DNA of 64,000 bases, taken from positions 3,469,514 through 3,533,513 of the forward strand of contig NW_022985162.1 in NCBI RefSeq assembly GCF_010093535.1. The letters run 5' to 3'. The translations under genes and the position numbers were made by a program. A model generated the notes under the pieces. That model ran no database searches. It was not told the DNA's origin and worked only from the letters and a program-made list of their open reading frames with translations. Every line of letters starts with the position of its first letter. The first letter of the stretch is position 1. Origin of the DNA: Lindgomyces ingoldianus. Lineage: Eukaryota > Ascomycota > Dothideomycetes > Pleosporales > Lindgomycetaceae. Of the stretch, positions 11,851-21,964 are shown in pieces.

Positions 11851-13476
11851 GCTGCTGCTAGAGCTAGAACGTGTACGCGACTTACGTGCTAACCACGCGT
11901 ATCTAGGCGTTCTGCAAGAGGAAGCAGTACCACAAAAGCAGCACAGTTACAGAGGACGAGCTGCTGCTCTTCCTAGTTAAGAAGGTTGCAAACAGGCCCT
12001 TAAGGACTAGGTCTCGCAAGGTAGGGAGCGACGTCCCCTAAGACTAGACGCGTCTTGCCTGGCGCTCAGTTCGCGCCTACATCACAGCCATCACCGACCT
12101 CTGGCGAGAGCAGAAGGCGCTGGGCATGAACAGCAACCTGTCGCCGTGGGAGGACAGCGTGAGGGAGTACCTCAGGTCTCTTCAGCGTAGGGATGCCCAG
12201 CGAGATCGAGAGCAGTACGCCGACAAGGGGAGAGACACGCTGCTTGACGGCTATTCTGAGGACGAGTTTGAGCGGCTCTGCAGCGAGCTGTGGATACATG
12301 GCGCCGACGCGACCTCATCCTCAACAGCAACAGAATGCCACTTCCGTACGCTAGTCGATCTCACGCTCAGCCACTACATGCTCACGCGCGGAGGCGACCA
12401 CCGCTCTGCGGAGATATCTGACCTGTTTACCTTTGGTTTAAGGTCGAGGACCCTACGCGCGCAAGCAAGCAGAACCAGCACGGTCGGCTAGAGACGATTG
12501 GCGCGCTACGGCATCGGAAGCCGCTTCTCTGCATGCTCAGCAGCCTGGCCTTCTAAATGCTCTATCGCTGGGACCTGGGGGAAGAACCCTTCCGTGACTT
12601 CAGCCAGCGCTCGGCCTGGTACCACATACGGCTGATCAAAGCCAGCACGGGCGATCGTACGGCAGCCTTCTCCTACAACTCCCAGCGCGACTGGGTCGCG
12701 AAGGCGTATAGCTACGCTGGGATCTCGTCACAGAAGAAGACCCACCTCCCACGCAGTGGGGCTGCCAAGCTAGCAGAGCTCAAGGAGATCAGTGAGGACC
12801 AGATTTGGCGCGCAGGAAGGTGGAACCAGGAGCAGATGGTCGGCTGCTACCTCAAATCGCTACCGCAGAAGTTCATGAGGACTATGGCTGGCCACCCGCC
12901 CCAGATGGGCTGCTTCGAGATCCCGCACGACGCCGTCGCCCCCCCAGACGAGCTCGTGTCTCTCATCTGGCCGGAGCTGGATGCGTGGAAGGACCCCTTT
13001 GGCCCACACGCTAGCCAGATCAACGACCTAGCCGCAGGAGGCCTCACAAACCTGCTGCTCTACCTCAGAGAAGTAATCCTCTAGGATTCAGTGACACTGC
13101 GCCGGCGATTCCCTAGCCACCCTGTGTGGAACCACTCCGTGTTCTAGCACAAGGCGTACGCAGCATTTGCTCAGGAAACCGACGAGTCCTTTGACGCAGA
13201 GGCGGCTCCTAGTCGGCTGTCAGTCCTGTACCAGGCGATATCCCTGCTCGCCGACCAGTTACAAGCGCTAGATGCCCGGAACGAGCGGAGCGAGCAGCGG
13301 GTGAAGGAGCTCAAGGGGTCTATCGATCGCCTCCTTGAGCTGTCGAGCTTCTTGCATGAGTTGAGGAGGGGTCATATGGGAAGCGAGTCGACAAGGTAGT
13401 GAGATCCAAACAAGGTGGATTGAACGAGTGTATTGTAAGGTCTGAGGAGCTCGATAGAGCTCTGGGCTGACTATAT

Positions 13477-14829
13477 TTATCTCAGCTAGCTCAGACGTGA
13501 GGAGAGAACCAAGGACGCACAAACCATGCATATTGCTACTCCAAATAGAGTATGGCCTGGGGGTTAGCGGTTTCTGACCCCTGTCAGTAGCGTTTCTCTC
13601 CTCAGCCGTCTAAGGGACTTTTGTGATTTTTTCTATAAATAGGCCTATTTTAAGAGCATCACAATAGAATTAGATTTACAATATCTCTACTACTATATGT
13701 CTAAATAGGCTTAGAATTTAATAGAATATAGAGACAAGCTGTAGCTATAAAATAGTATATTTTTTACTAAATTCTAACTATTATTAGCAGAGAAAAATCT
13801 AAACGCGCGCAGAACTTTAACCTATCTATACCCTAATTTTAGATTTATAGTATCGCCCTCCTGACTAGAACTTAACAACCAGTAGACCAAATTCCCTAGG
13901 ATTTTGCAGGATCCTTGACAGAGCTAGTCTGGGACAGCTCCTAGATCCTCAGAGTCCTTAGACAACAGCTGGTTGAGCTGCAGACATGAGGGCGATCGCG
14001 ACGTCCCTAGACTACCATCCACTGGACTACAGCTTAACAACTAGTAGACTAAATCTCCTAGAATTTTGCAGGCTCCTAGATCCTCAGAGTCCTCAGAGTC
14101 CTTAGAGTCCTCAGACAACAGCTAGTTGAGCTGCAGACATGAGAGCGATCGCGATGTCCCTAGCCTACTATCCAGCTTGACAACCAGCGGCCTAGATCTC
14201 CTAAAATTTTGCAGGCTCCCTGATAGAGCTAGTCCGAGACAGCTCCTAGATCCTCAGAGTCCTTAGAGTCCTCAGACAACAGCTAGTTGAGCTGCAGACA
14301 TGAGAGCGATCGCGATGTCCCTAGCCTATATCTAGCTTGACAACCAGCGGCCTAGATCTCCTAAAATTTTGCAGGCTCTCTAATAGAGCCTGTCTTAGAC
14401 AGGTCTTAAATTCTAAAGATAATATATTATATAGTTAGGGAGTTACATTAAGGTGCAGTTATAGGGTTATTAAAATGTCCTGTGTAGGACTTAATAGCGC
14501 AATACTCTGCTAAATCTTGTTAGAATTAGGTTACAAAAATGTTAGGGTATAGCTAGAGACTGTCTCTATTACCTATTAAAATCTAACCTAGTTTAGACAA
14601 AAAGTGGTAGAGCTACAGTAATTCTTAGTTAAGCTAGTGCATAGTAGAGGAGGTTTAGAACTATAATATCACCTAAAAAATCACAAAAGTCCCTTAGACA
14701 GCTGGGGAGAGAAAGCCTTTCTTACACCCTTATTAGCTAGAGAGATGGGGCTTGCGCCACTAAGGCTACTAGCAGGGGCTTGCCCCTGTCGAGGCTCTCT
14801 CCCCATCCCGTCTGAGCTTGCTGAGATAA
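13477..14829. mobile_element. 1353-bp non-autonomous inverted-repeat transposon, 8-bp TSD (hAT-like), copy 1
   Basis: The ends are inverted repeats of about 21 bp with one mismatch (TTATCTCAGCTAGCTCAGAC at the left, ...GAGCTTGCTGAGATAA at the right). A perfect 8-bp duplication GACTATAT flanks it (13469-13476 and 14830-14837). No transposase is encoded. The centre holds a minisatellite of about 150-170 bp units (about 13860-14400). Eight-bp duplications are typical of hAT elements, but the end sequence is not the usual hAT CAG start, so the superfamily is inferred. Confidence 0.8.
13860..14400 (+). repeat. minisatellite inside inverted-repeat transposon copy 1
   Basis: About 3.5 imperfect direct units, each with CTTGACAACCAG-like, TTTTGCAGG, GAGAGCGATCGCGATG-like and CCTCAGAGTCCT blocks. 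The last block is itself repeated 2-4 times per unit. Copy 2 of the element carries fewer units (15555-15955), so the array length varies between copies. Confidence 0.75.
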
Positions 14830-15153
14830 GACTATATACTGTACGAGAGAGGAGCTATGCCTAATGAGTGAATAGTGCAGTACATGGGTATGATATCGCG
14901 TGAGACACGTGCGACAGAGCTCGCAGTCTCAGTACCTGCAGATGCTCACCTCTGGCAGCCTCGTGTTCCGCCTAGAAGCTTCCCAGCAGCCAGGCAGTCT
15001 GCCAGTACCGCCTCCTAGGCTCAGGCCAGCAGCAGCTGCAGCGCTGCTATCAGCGCTGCTGTCGTCGCCGCCGCCGTCGCTGCTAGCAGACCTAACTTCG
15101 AGCAGGTATACCTCTGCTCAGATCAGCATCGCGCCTACACCGTCTGCGCGCTC

Positions 15154-16570
15154 TGTCGCACGTGTCTCACGCGATACTTATCTCAGCTAGCTCAGACGTG
15201 AGGAGAGAACTGAGGACGCACAAACCACCATGCATATTGCTACTCCAAATAGAGTATGGCCTGGGGGTTAGCGGTTTCTGACCCCTGTTGGTAGCGTTTC
15301 TCTCCTCAGCCGTCTGAGGGACTTTTGTGATTTTTTCTATGAATAGGCCTATTTCAAAAGCATCACAATAGAATTAGATTTACAATATCTCTACTACTAT
15401 ATGTCTGAATAAGCTTAGAATTTAATACAATGTAGAGACAAGCTGTAGCTATAAAATAGTATATTTTTTACTATATTCTAACTATTATTAGTAGAGAAAA
15501 ATCTAAACGCGCGCAGAACTTTGACCTATCCATACCCTGATTTCAGATTAATAGTATCGCCCTCCTGACTAGAACTTGACAACTGGTAGACTAAATTCCC
15601 TAGGATTTTGCAGGATCCCTGACAGAGCTAGTCTGAGACAGCTCCTAGATCCTCAGAGTCCTCAGAGTCCTCAGACAACAGCTAGTTGAGCTGCAGACAT
15701 GAGAGCGATCGCGATGTCCCTAACCTACTATCCAGCTTGACAACCAGCGGCCTAGATCTCCTAAAACTTTGCAGGCTCCCTAATAGAGCTAGTATAAGAC
15801 GGCTCCTAGATCCCTAGAGTCCTCAGACAACAGCTAGTTGAGCTGCAGACATGAGAGCGATCGCGATGTCCCTAGCCTACTATCCAGCTTGACAACCAGC
15901 GGCCTAGATCTCCTAAAATTTTGCAGGCTCTCTAATAGAGCCTGTCTTAGACAGGTCTTAAATTCTAAAGATAATATATTGTGTAGTTAGAGAGTCGCAT
16001 TAAGGTGTAGTTATAGGGTTATCAAAATGTCCTGCGCAGAACTTAATAGCGCAATACTCTGCTAAATCTTGTTAGAATTAGGTTACAAAAATGTTAGGAT
16101 ATAGCTAGAGACTGTCTCTATTACCTATTAAAATCTAACCTGGTTTAGACAAAAAGTGGTAGAGTTACAGTAATTCTTAGTTAAGCTAGTGCATAGTGGA
16201 GGAGGTTTAGAACCATGATATCACCTAAAAAATCACAAAAGTCCCTTAGACAGCTGGGGAGAGAAAGCCTTTCTTACACCCTCATTAGCTAGAGAGATGG
16301 GGCTTGCGCCACTGAGGCTACTAGCAGGGGCTTGCCCCTGTCGAGGCTCTCTCCCCATCTCGTCTGAGCTTGCTGAGATAACGCGATACCATACCCATGT
16401 ACTGCACTATTCACTCATTAGGACTAGCTCCTTTCTCGTACAGTATATAGTCAGCCCAGAGCTCTCTCTCGCTTCTTAGACCTTACAATACACTGGTACA
16501 ATTCACCTTGTTTGGATCTCAATACCTTGTCGACTCGCTTACCCTATGATCCCTTCTCAGCTCATGCGAG
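15154..16570 (+). mobile_element. repeat A copy 4, split by an inverted-repeat transposon
   Basis: The parts are 15154-15177 and 16390-16570, resuming after the duplicated CGCGATAC. It runs TGTCGCACGTG to CTCATGCGAG. Its outer flanks (GCGCTC and ACCTGT) do not match each other, unlike copies 1 and 2. It lies between the Crypton linker and the GCR1_C part. Confidence 0.65.
15178..16381. mobile_element. 1204-bp non-autonomous inverted-repeat transposon, 8-bp TSD, copy 2
   Basis: It has the same inverted ends as 13477-14829 (TTATCTCAGC...GCTGAGATAA) and a perfect 8-bp duplication CGCGATAC (15170-15177 and 16382-16389). It is highly similar to copy 1 outside the internal minisatellite, where it is shorter by about 150 bp. 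No coding capacity. Both copies lie inside repeat A but at different points. Confidence 0.8.
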
Positions 16571-16966
16571 ACCTGTGCCTGCGCCTGCACCAAAGCATCG
16601 CATGTGCCGTGCTGTAAGGACTGTAGAGGACCTCTGGCGCGAATGGACAGTAGGACTGCAAGGCCAACCTTCAATCGCTGAGCTAGACATATGCTGGGGG
16701 AACAGATAGAGGGCAGGTCTTCAGAGCGAGCTAACGTAGTACTCTCTGCGGCTTGAGGTCATCAAGGAGGTCAGGCGCATAGCCCAGACGCGGAGGACCA
16801 GCGAGGAGGCGGCCATGTGGCAGGTGAGCCAGCGGCAGCAGCAGCAGAGGTGCTCGCTAGACCAGCTGTGCAAGTAGCTTAGAGCTGCTCGGAAGGGGGG
16901 GAAATAATATTAGTATATATAGTTATATAGTTATATTTTAGTGTTTATTGTTATAATATTCCTAGG

Positions 16967-17274
16967 TGTAACGGCGCAGGCAAGACAATGGATCCGAATG
17001 CGGTAGGAATCCACTCAGAGGCATATGGGAGTGCGTAGGGACTCAATAACCTGGGAATATCATTGACACCTATAGGCCTCGTACGAAAGGATATCAGAAA
17101 ACTATCGAGCTAGCTACGGGAGAGAGGCGCGACTAAATACTTGGGGGAATAGAGGTAACAGCAGGGGGCAGGGCAGGGTCGGAGCCAGGTCAAGTCAGGG
17201 TCGGGGCCGATACGGGGAACCTTCGGATTGGTTCCGGGCAACCCGAGATGGAACGATTCCTGAGAATCGTTACA
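16967..17274 (+). repeat. 308-bp solo LTR with CTAGG duplication (family TGTAACG)
   Basis: It starts TGTAACGGCG and ends AATCGTTACA, flanked by CTAGG (16962-16966 and 17275-17279). Other copies: 53449-53664 (partial, RIP-shifted), 54266-54564 (inverted) and 58013-58312 (RIP-shifted). This copy and the inverted one keep a normal base composition. Confidence 0.85.
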
Positions 17275-17419
17275 CTAGGCGCTAGCAAGAGGAAAGCAGA
17301 AATAGTGTAAAATTTAGTAAAAAAAACTATGTGCTTACTATTAAACTAGGTTTTATACCTAACATCTAGCTAGCTTAGGGGTAGTGTTGTTAACTAGATA
17401 GTTAGCGCTACTTACAACA

Positions 17420-17591
17420 TGTCACAGTTATGTTACAGCTATCCAACCCCTGAGTACCCTAGGCTTGGCACGGGCTATATAGACTCCTCGGCCTCCGTAC
17501 CCCTGCCTCCGACTCTAAGGTTTACTCTCGTTACCCCCCTATCCTGCATTCCCTCTCTGTGACCTGTGTTTCCTGTTCGATACCTCTCACA
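17420..17591 (+). repeat. 172-bp solo LTR with CAACA duplication
   Basis: Same family as 9731-9908. It starts TGTCACAGTT and ends CTCTCACA, flanked by CAACA (17415-17419 and 17592-17596). A TATA-like box (GCTATATAGA) is present. Confidence 0.85.
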
Positions 17592-18151
17592 CAACATAAG
17601 TAATGCGTACTATAGTTTGCTGCACATTGCTATAATATACTATAGTTTATTGCAGTTTGCTATAATATGCTGCAGTTTGCTACAATTAGCTACAAGTTGC
17701 TTGTAACGATGCACTCGATGTAAAGATGGGATAGTAGATAGCACGGATAGCACTGAGAGCAAGGTTTCGGAGAAAGATAGGAGTGTTAGGTAAGAGAGAC
17801 GAATCGCTGCCAAGCCTCGCTTGTCAGGATTCATGCTTATATACGAAGCACAGGTCATGTGACTTCCAAACAGGTCGGGTGAGGCTATACTGGCCCGTTC
17901 TGGGACATCTGGCCTTACACTAGTTATGACGCTGACCACCCAGACAATGACAGGGACGAAGAGGATGATTACGATGAGTGGAAAGCAGAAGGATAAGCTA
18001 ATCAGTTAAATTCATGGTCTGCAAGACAATCTACAATAGAAAGAAGCTAATGTCACTGAACTCGGGAATAAGGTGGAGACTTTTAAGTTGGAAGGCCGTA
18101 AGGTTAAAAGTTTGTATGAAAATAAAAGAGCCCAATCTACCGTTACACCAG
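17592..18151. other. no gene seen; short TGC-rich repeat block at 17620-17705
   Basis: Segment 17620-17705 contains degenerate ~10-bp units (GCTGCAGTTT, GCTATAATAT) related to the arrays at 42636, 47716 and 54926. The remainder has no supported gene. The 99-codon minus frame at 17640-17939 is partly a translation of this block. Confidence 0.4.
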
Positions 18152-18850
18152 TCAGCTGCAGAAGTTACAGGCGAATGCATCAAGTACCAAGTCCGTGAAG
18201 CACACAGTTTTCGCATCTTTGCCAGTATCATCCATAGCTTGATTAGCGAGTACACCTACCCAGGCTTCTCCACTGTCCTCTTCGAAAGCCCATAGAATTT
18301 CCCTAATAATTCTCCACTCTCCGTCTCGCAGCATCGAGACTACCAACCTTGACCCCAAACTCCCGTCTGGGTCCTGCTTCCTGTACATCTGCAGCGTAAC
18401 CTCCTTTATATTGTCATTAGGCAACGCATGCAGACTCCAATCTGACCAACGTTCGCAAGAAACGACGCTAGCGTTCATTCTAGAGTGCTCGTACTCCAGA
18501 GTTGCGGTGACCCATCTTCGCCCAGCGTCAGCCGGATTCGTCCCATGTAGAGGAGGTAGTACAAAGAGAAGTCCTCCTTGCTGGGTGTTTGTGTCGAAGT
18601 CGGCCGAGACCGTGACGCAAATCCTTCGAAATGATCTAATGGGGATAGTGATACAAGCGAATGGAGCTGAGAAATGCTGCTCTGGATTTGGACTTGGTAC
18701 GGACCAGATGTCTGTACCTGCTATAGCAGGAAGAGTGAGAGTGGAAGGAAGCGAGGTTGGTTGGAGTGACTGGGTTGACAGGAGGCGATGAGGTGCCATT
18801 GGAGTCCGGAAGGATTCGGGTGTTCGTTTAGCGGAGTTTGAAAAGGCCAA
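18152..18850 (-). CDS. DUF1349 family protein
   Basis: A single-exon frame of 232 residues. Residues about 78-215 carry the conserved DUF1349 pattern: a beta-rich core with VSADFDTNTQQGGLLF, then SVVSCERWSDWSL, and near the C terminus LWAFEEDSGEAWVGVLA. The family is a concanavalin-A-like fold found in fungi and bacteria; its biochemical role is not established. The length fits the family (about 200-230). A later Met at residue 18 is an alternative start, since the first 17 residues look low in conservation. It is transcribed divergently from the P450, separated by 385 bp. No signal peptide or membrane segment is evident. Likely intact; a role in the neighbouring cluster is inference from position. 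Confidence 0.85.
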   Translation of the reverse strand: MAFSNSAKRTPESFRTPMAPHRLLSTQSLQPTSLPSTLTLPAIAGTDIWSVPSPNPEQHFSAPFACITIPIRSFRRICVTVSADFDTNTQQGGLLFVLPPLHGTNPADAGRRWVTATLEYEHSRMNASVVSCERWSDWSLHALPNDNIKEVTLQMYRKQDPDGSLGSRLVVSMLRDGEWRIIREILWAFEEDSGEAWVGVLANQAMDDTGKDAKTVCFTDLVLDAFACNFCS

Positions 18851-19235
18851 AAGCAGAATTGAATATATTCTTGATGCCGAAGAAGGGTTTTGAGCTCATT
18901 TCTAATACACTGAAAGAGCTAAAATTAACTAAAAAACAGTTACCCTTGTATTTTTAGTGGAAGGATTTACCAGGGCTGATTGCGCCTGGGGTTCTGCATG
19001 TTCGTCGCGAACCCTGGACGGGCTGACCCTCCGTATCCACAACACAACGTCACGCCGGAAATTTAATCTTTATGCGGGGAAGATGCATATTCACGCACCT
19101 ATACGATGCGATTCAGGAAGTCCGAGACATTGAAGTAATCAAAACTCGGCACCCGATATCAGTTGTTCAAAATGGTAATTATTTTTCGATAACAATCTTC
19201 ACTCCACCACATGACCAACTCCCGAGTAGGACAAA

Positions 19236-20991
19236 ATGTTTTCAATCTATATACTTGCCATTGTTACTTTATCGCATCTACTATTCAGGTGGATAATATA
19301 TCCTGTGTGGTTTTCTGCTTTAGGAAAAATACCAAACGCACATTGGTCGGCGCCTTTCAGCTCTTTCTGGATACAATGGAGACGCTATCTTGGCAAGGAA
19401 GTCGAGACTGTTTGCGAAGCCATCCAAAGAAAGGGCAATATTGTCCGTTTAGGACCTAGTGAGCTCCTCGTCAATGATTATGATGGAGGTGTTCGTAAAA
19501 TATATGGTGGTGGATTCGAGAAGCCTGATTGGTATACCTTTTATGAAAATCATGGGTAAGTCCTCTGGTATTAGCGTTACGTTTTGAATGCTCATTCGTC
19601 TAGGAAGCGAAACATTTTCACATCGTTAGGCAAAGACCATGTCCCTCGCCGTCGTCGAATCACGAATGTGTACAGCAAAACGTTCATTCAGGATTCTCCT
19701 CAAGTTCGAGAAATTCTTTCTACATTAGTTTTCCAGAGATATCTACCCGTTCTCCAAAATGCTTCATATAAACAAATACCATTTGGTATTCTTGGACTCA
19801 ATCTGGCGTACGGGATAGATGCGGTCGGCGCGTTCATGGTTGGGCTTCCCCGCGCGACCCAATTCATCCATGACGTCGAAGCTAGAAATATATGGCTGGA
19901 TGCTTACCTTAAAAGCCACCCCAGCGACAATATGTTTTGGTTACTGGAAGCTCCTAAATTAACACGTTTTCTTGCGAAGATTGGTCTGGACCCGATTCCG
20001 AAATCTGTGGAACAAGCTCACCATAAACTGGAGGAGTGGGCTTTGCGACTTACGGATGAGACAGAGGAAGCTTGGAACGAGGCGAATCTGAAGCCTCATT
20101 CTGAAAGAGATACACCTATTGTTTATAACCAACTAAGGCTTGCCATCTCTCAAGAGTTGCGAAACAGTGGCTTCAAGGAAGATGAAGCTTCATTGTATGA
20201 AGCACAACGACTGGAACTTGCTAGTGAGATTCTGGATCAACTAGTCGCGACTCGAGATGTTTTCGGTATGTTGTTTGATCTCGAGCTGTATGGTGAAGAT
20301 ACTCACGCAAGAACCAGGTATCACATTCACGTATATTCTCTGGGAAATTTCCAAGCATCCAGAATGGCAAGAAAAACTCCAAGCTGAGCTACGCTCGGTC
20401 CCCAACCCTCTTTATCTTTCAACACGATTTGATGACACAAAGATGATGACTCCAAAGCAGTTGGAAGCATTATCAATCTTGCGGGTAATGATTAAAGAGT
20501 CTATGCGTCTCCGAGGCACGCTACCAGTCCCGAATCCAAGGTTAACGCCATATGACCGACCCACAACGATCGGGCCATATGAGAACATACCAGGTGGCGT
20601 AAGGACAAATTCGTTCGCGTGGTGTCTGCATCGTGACGCATCCGTCTACGAGGATCCGGATGTCTGGCGGCCAGAACGTTGGATCCGCTATTCAGACGAG
20701 AGGGAGGAAATGGATAAGCAGTTCTGGGCATTTGGAAGCGGAAGCCGATTGTGCCTAGGTATGAGCTTTGCAATGGAAAGTAAGTGATCAAGTACGTCCA
20801 TTCTAGAATTAAACTGATATGTTTCCATTGCAGTGATCAGATATGCCGTTGCCGGCATTTACACCAATTTCAGTACTTCGGTTGTAGACGATAGTACCTT
20901 CTGTACTAATGGACATTTTGTCACTGGGCTACCTGGGGAGGATCTGGTTCTCCAGTTCACGCCACTAGATCCAGTGTCGGCTAGCACATGA
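19236..20991 (+). CDS. cytochrome P450 monooxygenase, four exons
   Basis: Exons 19236-19555, 19604-20265, 20318-20779 and 20834-20991 join in frame to 533 residues, the usual fungal length. Donors are GTAAGT or GTATGT; acceptors are TAG, CAG and CAG. It has an N-terminal membrane anchor (IYILAIVTLSHLLFRWIIY) and then a conserved LGKIPNAHW-type region. The K-helix ExxR is E388-R391, PERW is at 446-449, and the heme-binding loop FGSGSRLCLG has ligand Cys473. The I-helix position that normally reads AGxDTT is ATRDVF (322-327), keeping the acid but lacking the usual threonines; splicing at 20265/20318 decides this residue order. It should act at the ER membrane with a P450 reductase; the substrate is unknown. 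Its neighbours are a methyltransferase and an amidinotransferase, so tailoring of a small metabolite is likely but inferred. Confidence 0.88.
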
Positions 20992-21127
20992 AGATCGTTA
21001 GTACAGTGATGTGCAGGGCACATAGTATTGCTTACAAAAGCTTGCCAGATGTATTTTTTGAATTCATAGGTATTGTAGCTTGACCAAAAAAGCCCTTCAA
21101 GTTTGCGCGAGGTCTACTAAGTGAGAC

Positions 21128-21964
21128 TCAAACTTTTTTCTTCGCTACAATGAAAAGATGTGGCTCAGGGTCGCTGTCAGCCTCTTCAGGCGGTGCATGC
21201 ATTTCCGTCATTGTTTTCACGATCTCGAATCCTTGCTTCTCTAGCAGGGCCGCCCAGCCCTTTCGTGTGAACAATGTGATGAAAGTCTGCGCGCCCATGA
21301 ACCTGATTCCGATGTCTCTCGCACACAGACCGTCCGCGTCGTAGCCGTTACCCTTCTCATCAGGGGAACAATCCTCAGCTGCCATTGTGCAGATACACAA
21401 TAGGCCACCAGCCGGTAACCACGAGCTCCATTTCTCCGCCATGGATTCAATCCCTTCTCTATCCAGCAAGAAGAGCGAGAGGATGTTGAAAATGGCATCG
21501 AGACGAATTCCCTCAGGCGGTACGTAGTTGCGCATGTCTGCGACGTCGAAGGTACCACTTGGCACTGCCTTGCGACTCAATTCAACCATGGCTGGGGAGA
21601 TGTCGATGCCAAGGATGCGATGTCCAGCTGCAGCCAGACTACTAGCTACCGGCTTGCCCGTACCACAGCCGACGTCTAGGACTAGGGCCTGTGGGGGCAT
21701 GTCCGATAGAACAGTCTGGATGAAGCTGATGAGCCCGGCATCGTGGGCGAAAGCATCCTCATACTTGCTGCCGAGCGAGGAGTAGAACTTGGCGTTGAGC
21801 ATCGCGGTTTGATTGGTTGCGGGCCGGTGTTGGAGAATAGCTCTTAGCCAGGCGGCCGTGGAGGCCTTGCGATGTTGACTTTGGGAAGATCGCTTATTGC
21901 GCAACAGTGCGTGTGGAGCGTCGTGGAGGCTGTTGTAAGGCTTAAGCCATCCGAAGCATGCCAT
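21128..21964 (-). CDS. class I SAM-dependent methyltransferase
   Basis: An intronless frame of 278 residues. Motif I is VLDVGCGTGKP (residues 95-105), followed by GIDIS (119-123) as the ribose-binding acidic region, VADM (141-144), and a post-motif LPAGGLLCI strand. This is a Rossmann-fold small-molecule methyltransferase of the UbiE/Methyltransf_25-like type; the acceptor is not readable from sequence. The conserved part starts near MLNAKFYSSLG (Met55, base 21802), so the true start may be 21802. Residues 1-54 are basic and Ser/Ala-rich and could be a targeting sequence or untranslated. It is divergent from the amidinotransferase (684 bp apart) and convergent with the P450 (136 bp apart). 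Pairing of an amidinotransferase with a methyltransferase recalls creatine-type chemistry, but this protein does not show clear guanidinoacetate methyltransferase features. Confidence 0.85.
   Translation of the reverse strand: MACFGWLKPYNSLHDAPHALLRNKRSSQSQHRKASTAAWLRAILQHRPATNQTAMLNAKFYSSLGSKYEDAFAHDAGLISFIQTVLSDMPPQALVLDVGCGTGKPVASSLAAAGHRILGIDISPAMVELSRKAVPSGTFDVADMRNYVPPEGIRLDAIFNILSLFLLDREGIESMAEKWSSWLPAGGLLCICTMAAEDCSPDEKGNGYDADGLCARDIGIRFMGAQTFITLFTRKGWAALLEKQGFEIVKTMTEMHAPPEEADSDPEPHLFIVAKKKV

Larger units (their letters stand above)
13351..14916 (-). mobile_element. repeat A copy 3, split by an inverted-repeat transposon
   Basis: The two parts are 13351-13476 and 14838-14916, with the 1353-bp element 13477-14829 and its duplicated GACTATAT between them. 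Flanks GAGCTT (13345-13350) and GAGCTC (14917-14922) are a near-match duplication. It sits between the recombinase body and linker of the Crypton gene. Confidence 0.65.
11403..16877 (+). pseudogene. Crypton-type element gene: tyrosine-recombinase/Ndc10-like plus GCR1_C protein, interrupted
   Basis: Four coding pieces fall in order. The N-terminal region is at about 11480-11620 (AEVNIANNAELRANAHHILA). The recombinase/CBF3-Ndc10-like body is at 11907-13350. A Pro/Ala-rich linker lies at 14917-15153. A GCR1_C domain is at 16571-16877 (TVEDLWREWTVGL, QPSIAELD, AMWQV, SLDQLCK). The body holds the tyrosine-recombinase signature region: THLPRSGAAKLAE (12752-12780), RAGRWN and GCYL with the candidate nucleophilic Tyr near 12848. 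Damage: a frameshift near 11610, a frameshift near 12440, and stops at 12555, 13082 and 13147. Three repeat A insertions (11645, 13351, 15154) separate the pieces. Base composition is not strongly RIP-shifted. The family makes circularised DNA transposons with one tyrosine recombinase; this copy is dead. Confidence 0.75.

Noticed and set aside
11907..13350. Tyrosine recombinase considered as a Starship captain (DUF3435)
   Set aside because: The downstream GCR1_C domain, the CBF3/Ndc10-like body and the lack of cargo boundaries fit a Crypton-type gene better.
17640..17939. 99-codon minus frame
   Set aside because: Its C-terminal third is a repeat translation and the rest has no recognised motif or context.
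18014..18791. Plus-strand frames of 93 and 126 codons
   Set aside because: They are antisense to the DUF1349 gene, which has family motifs; the plus frames have none.
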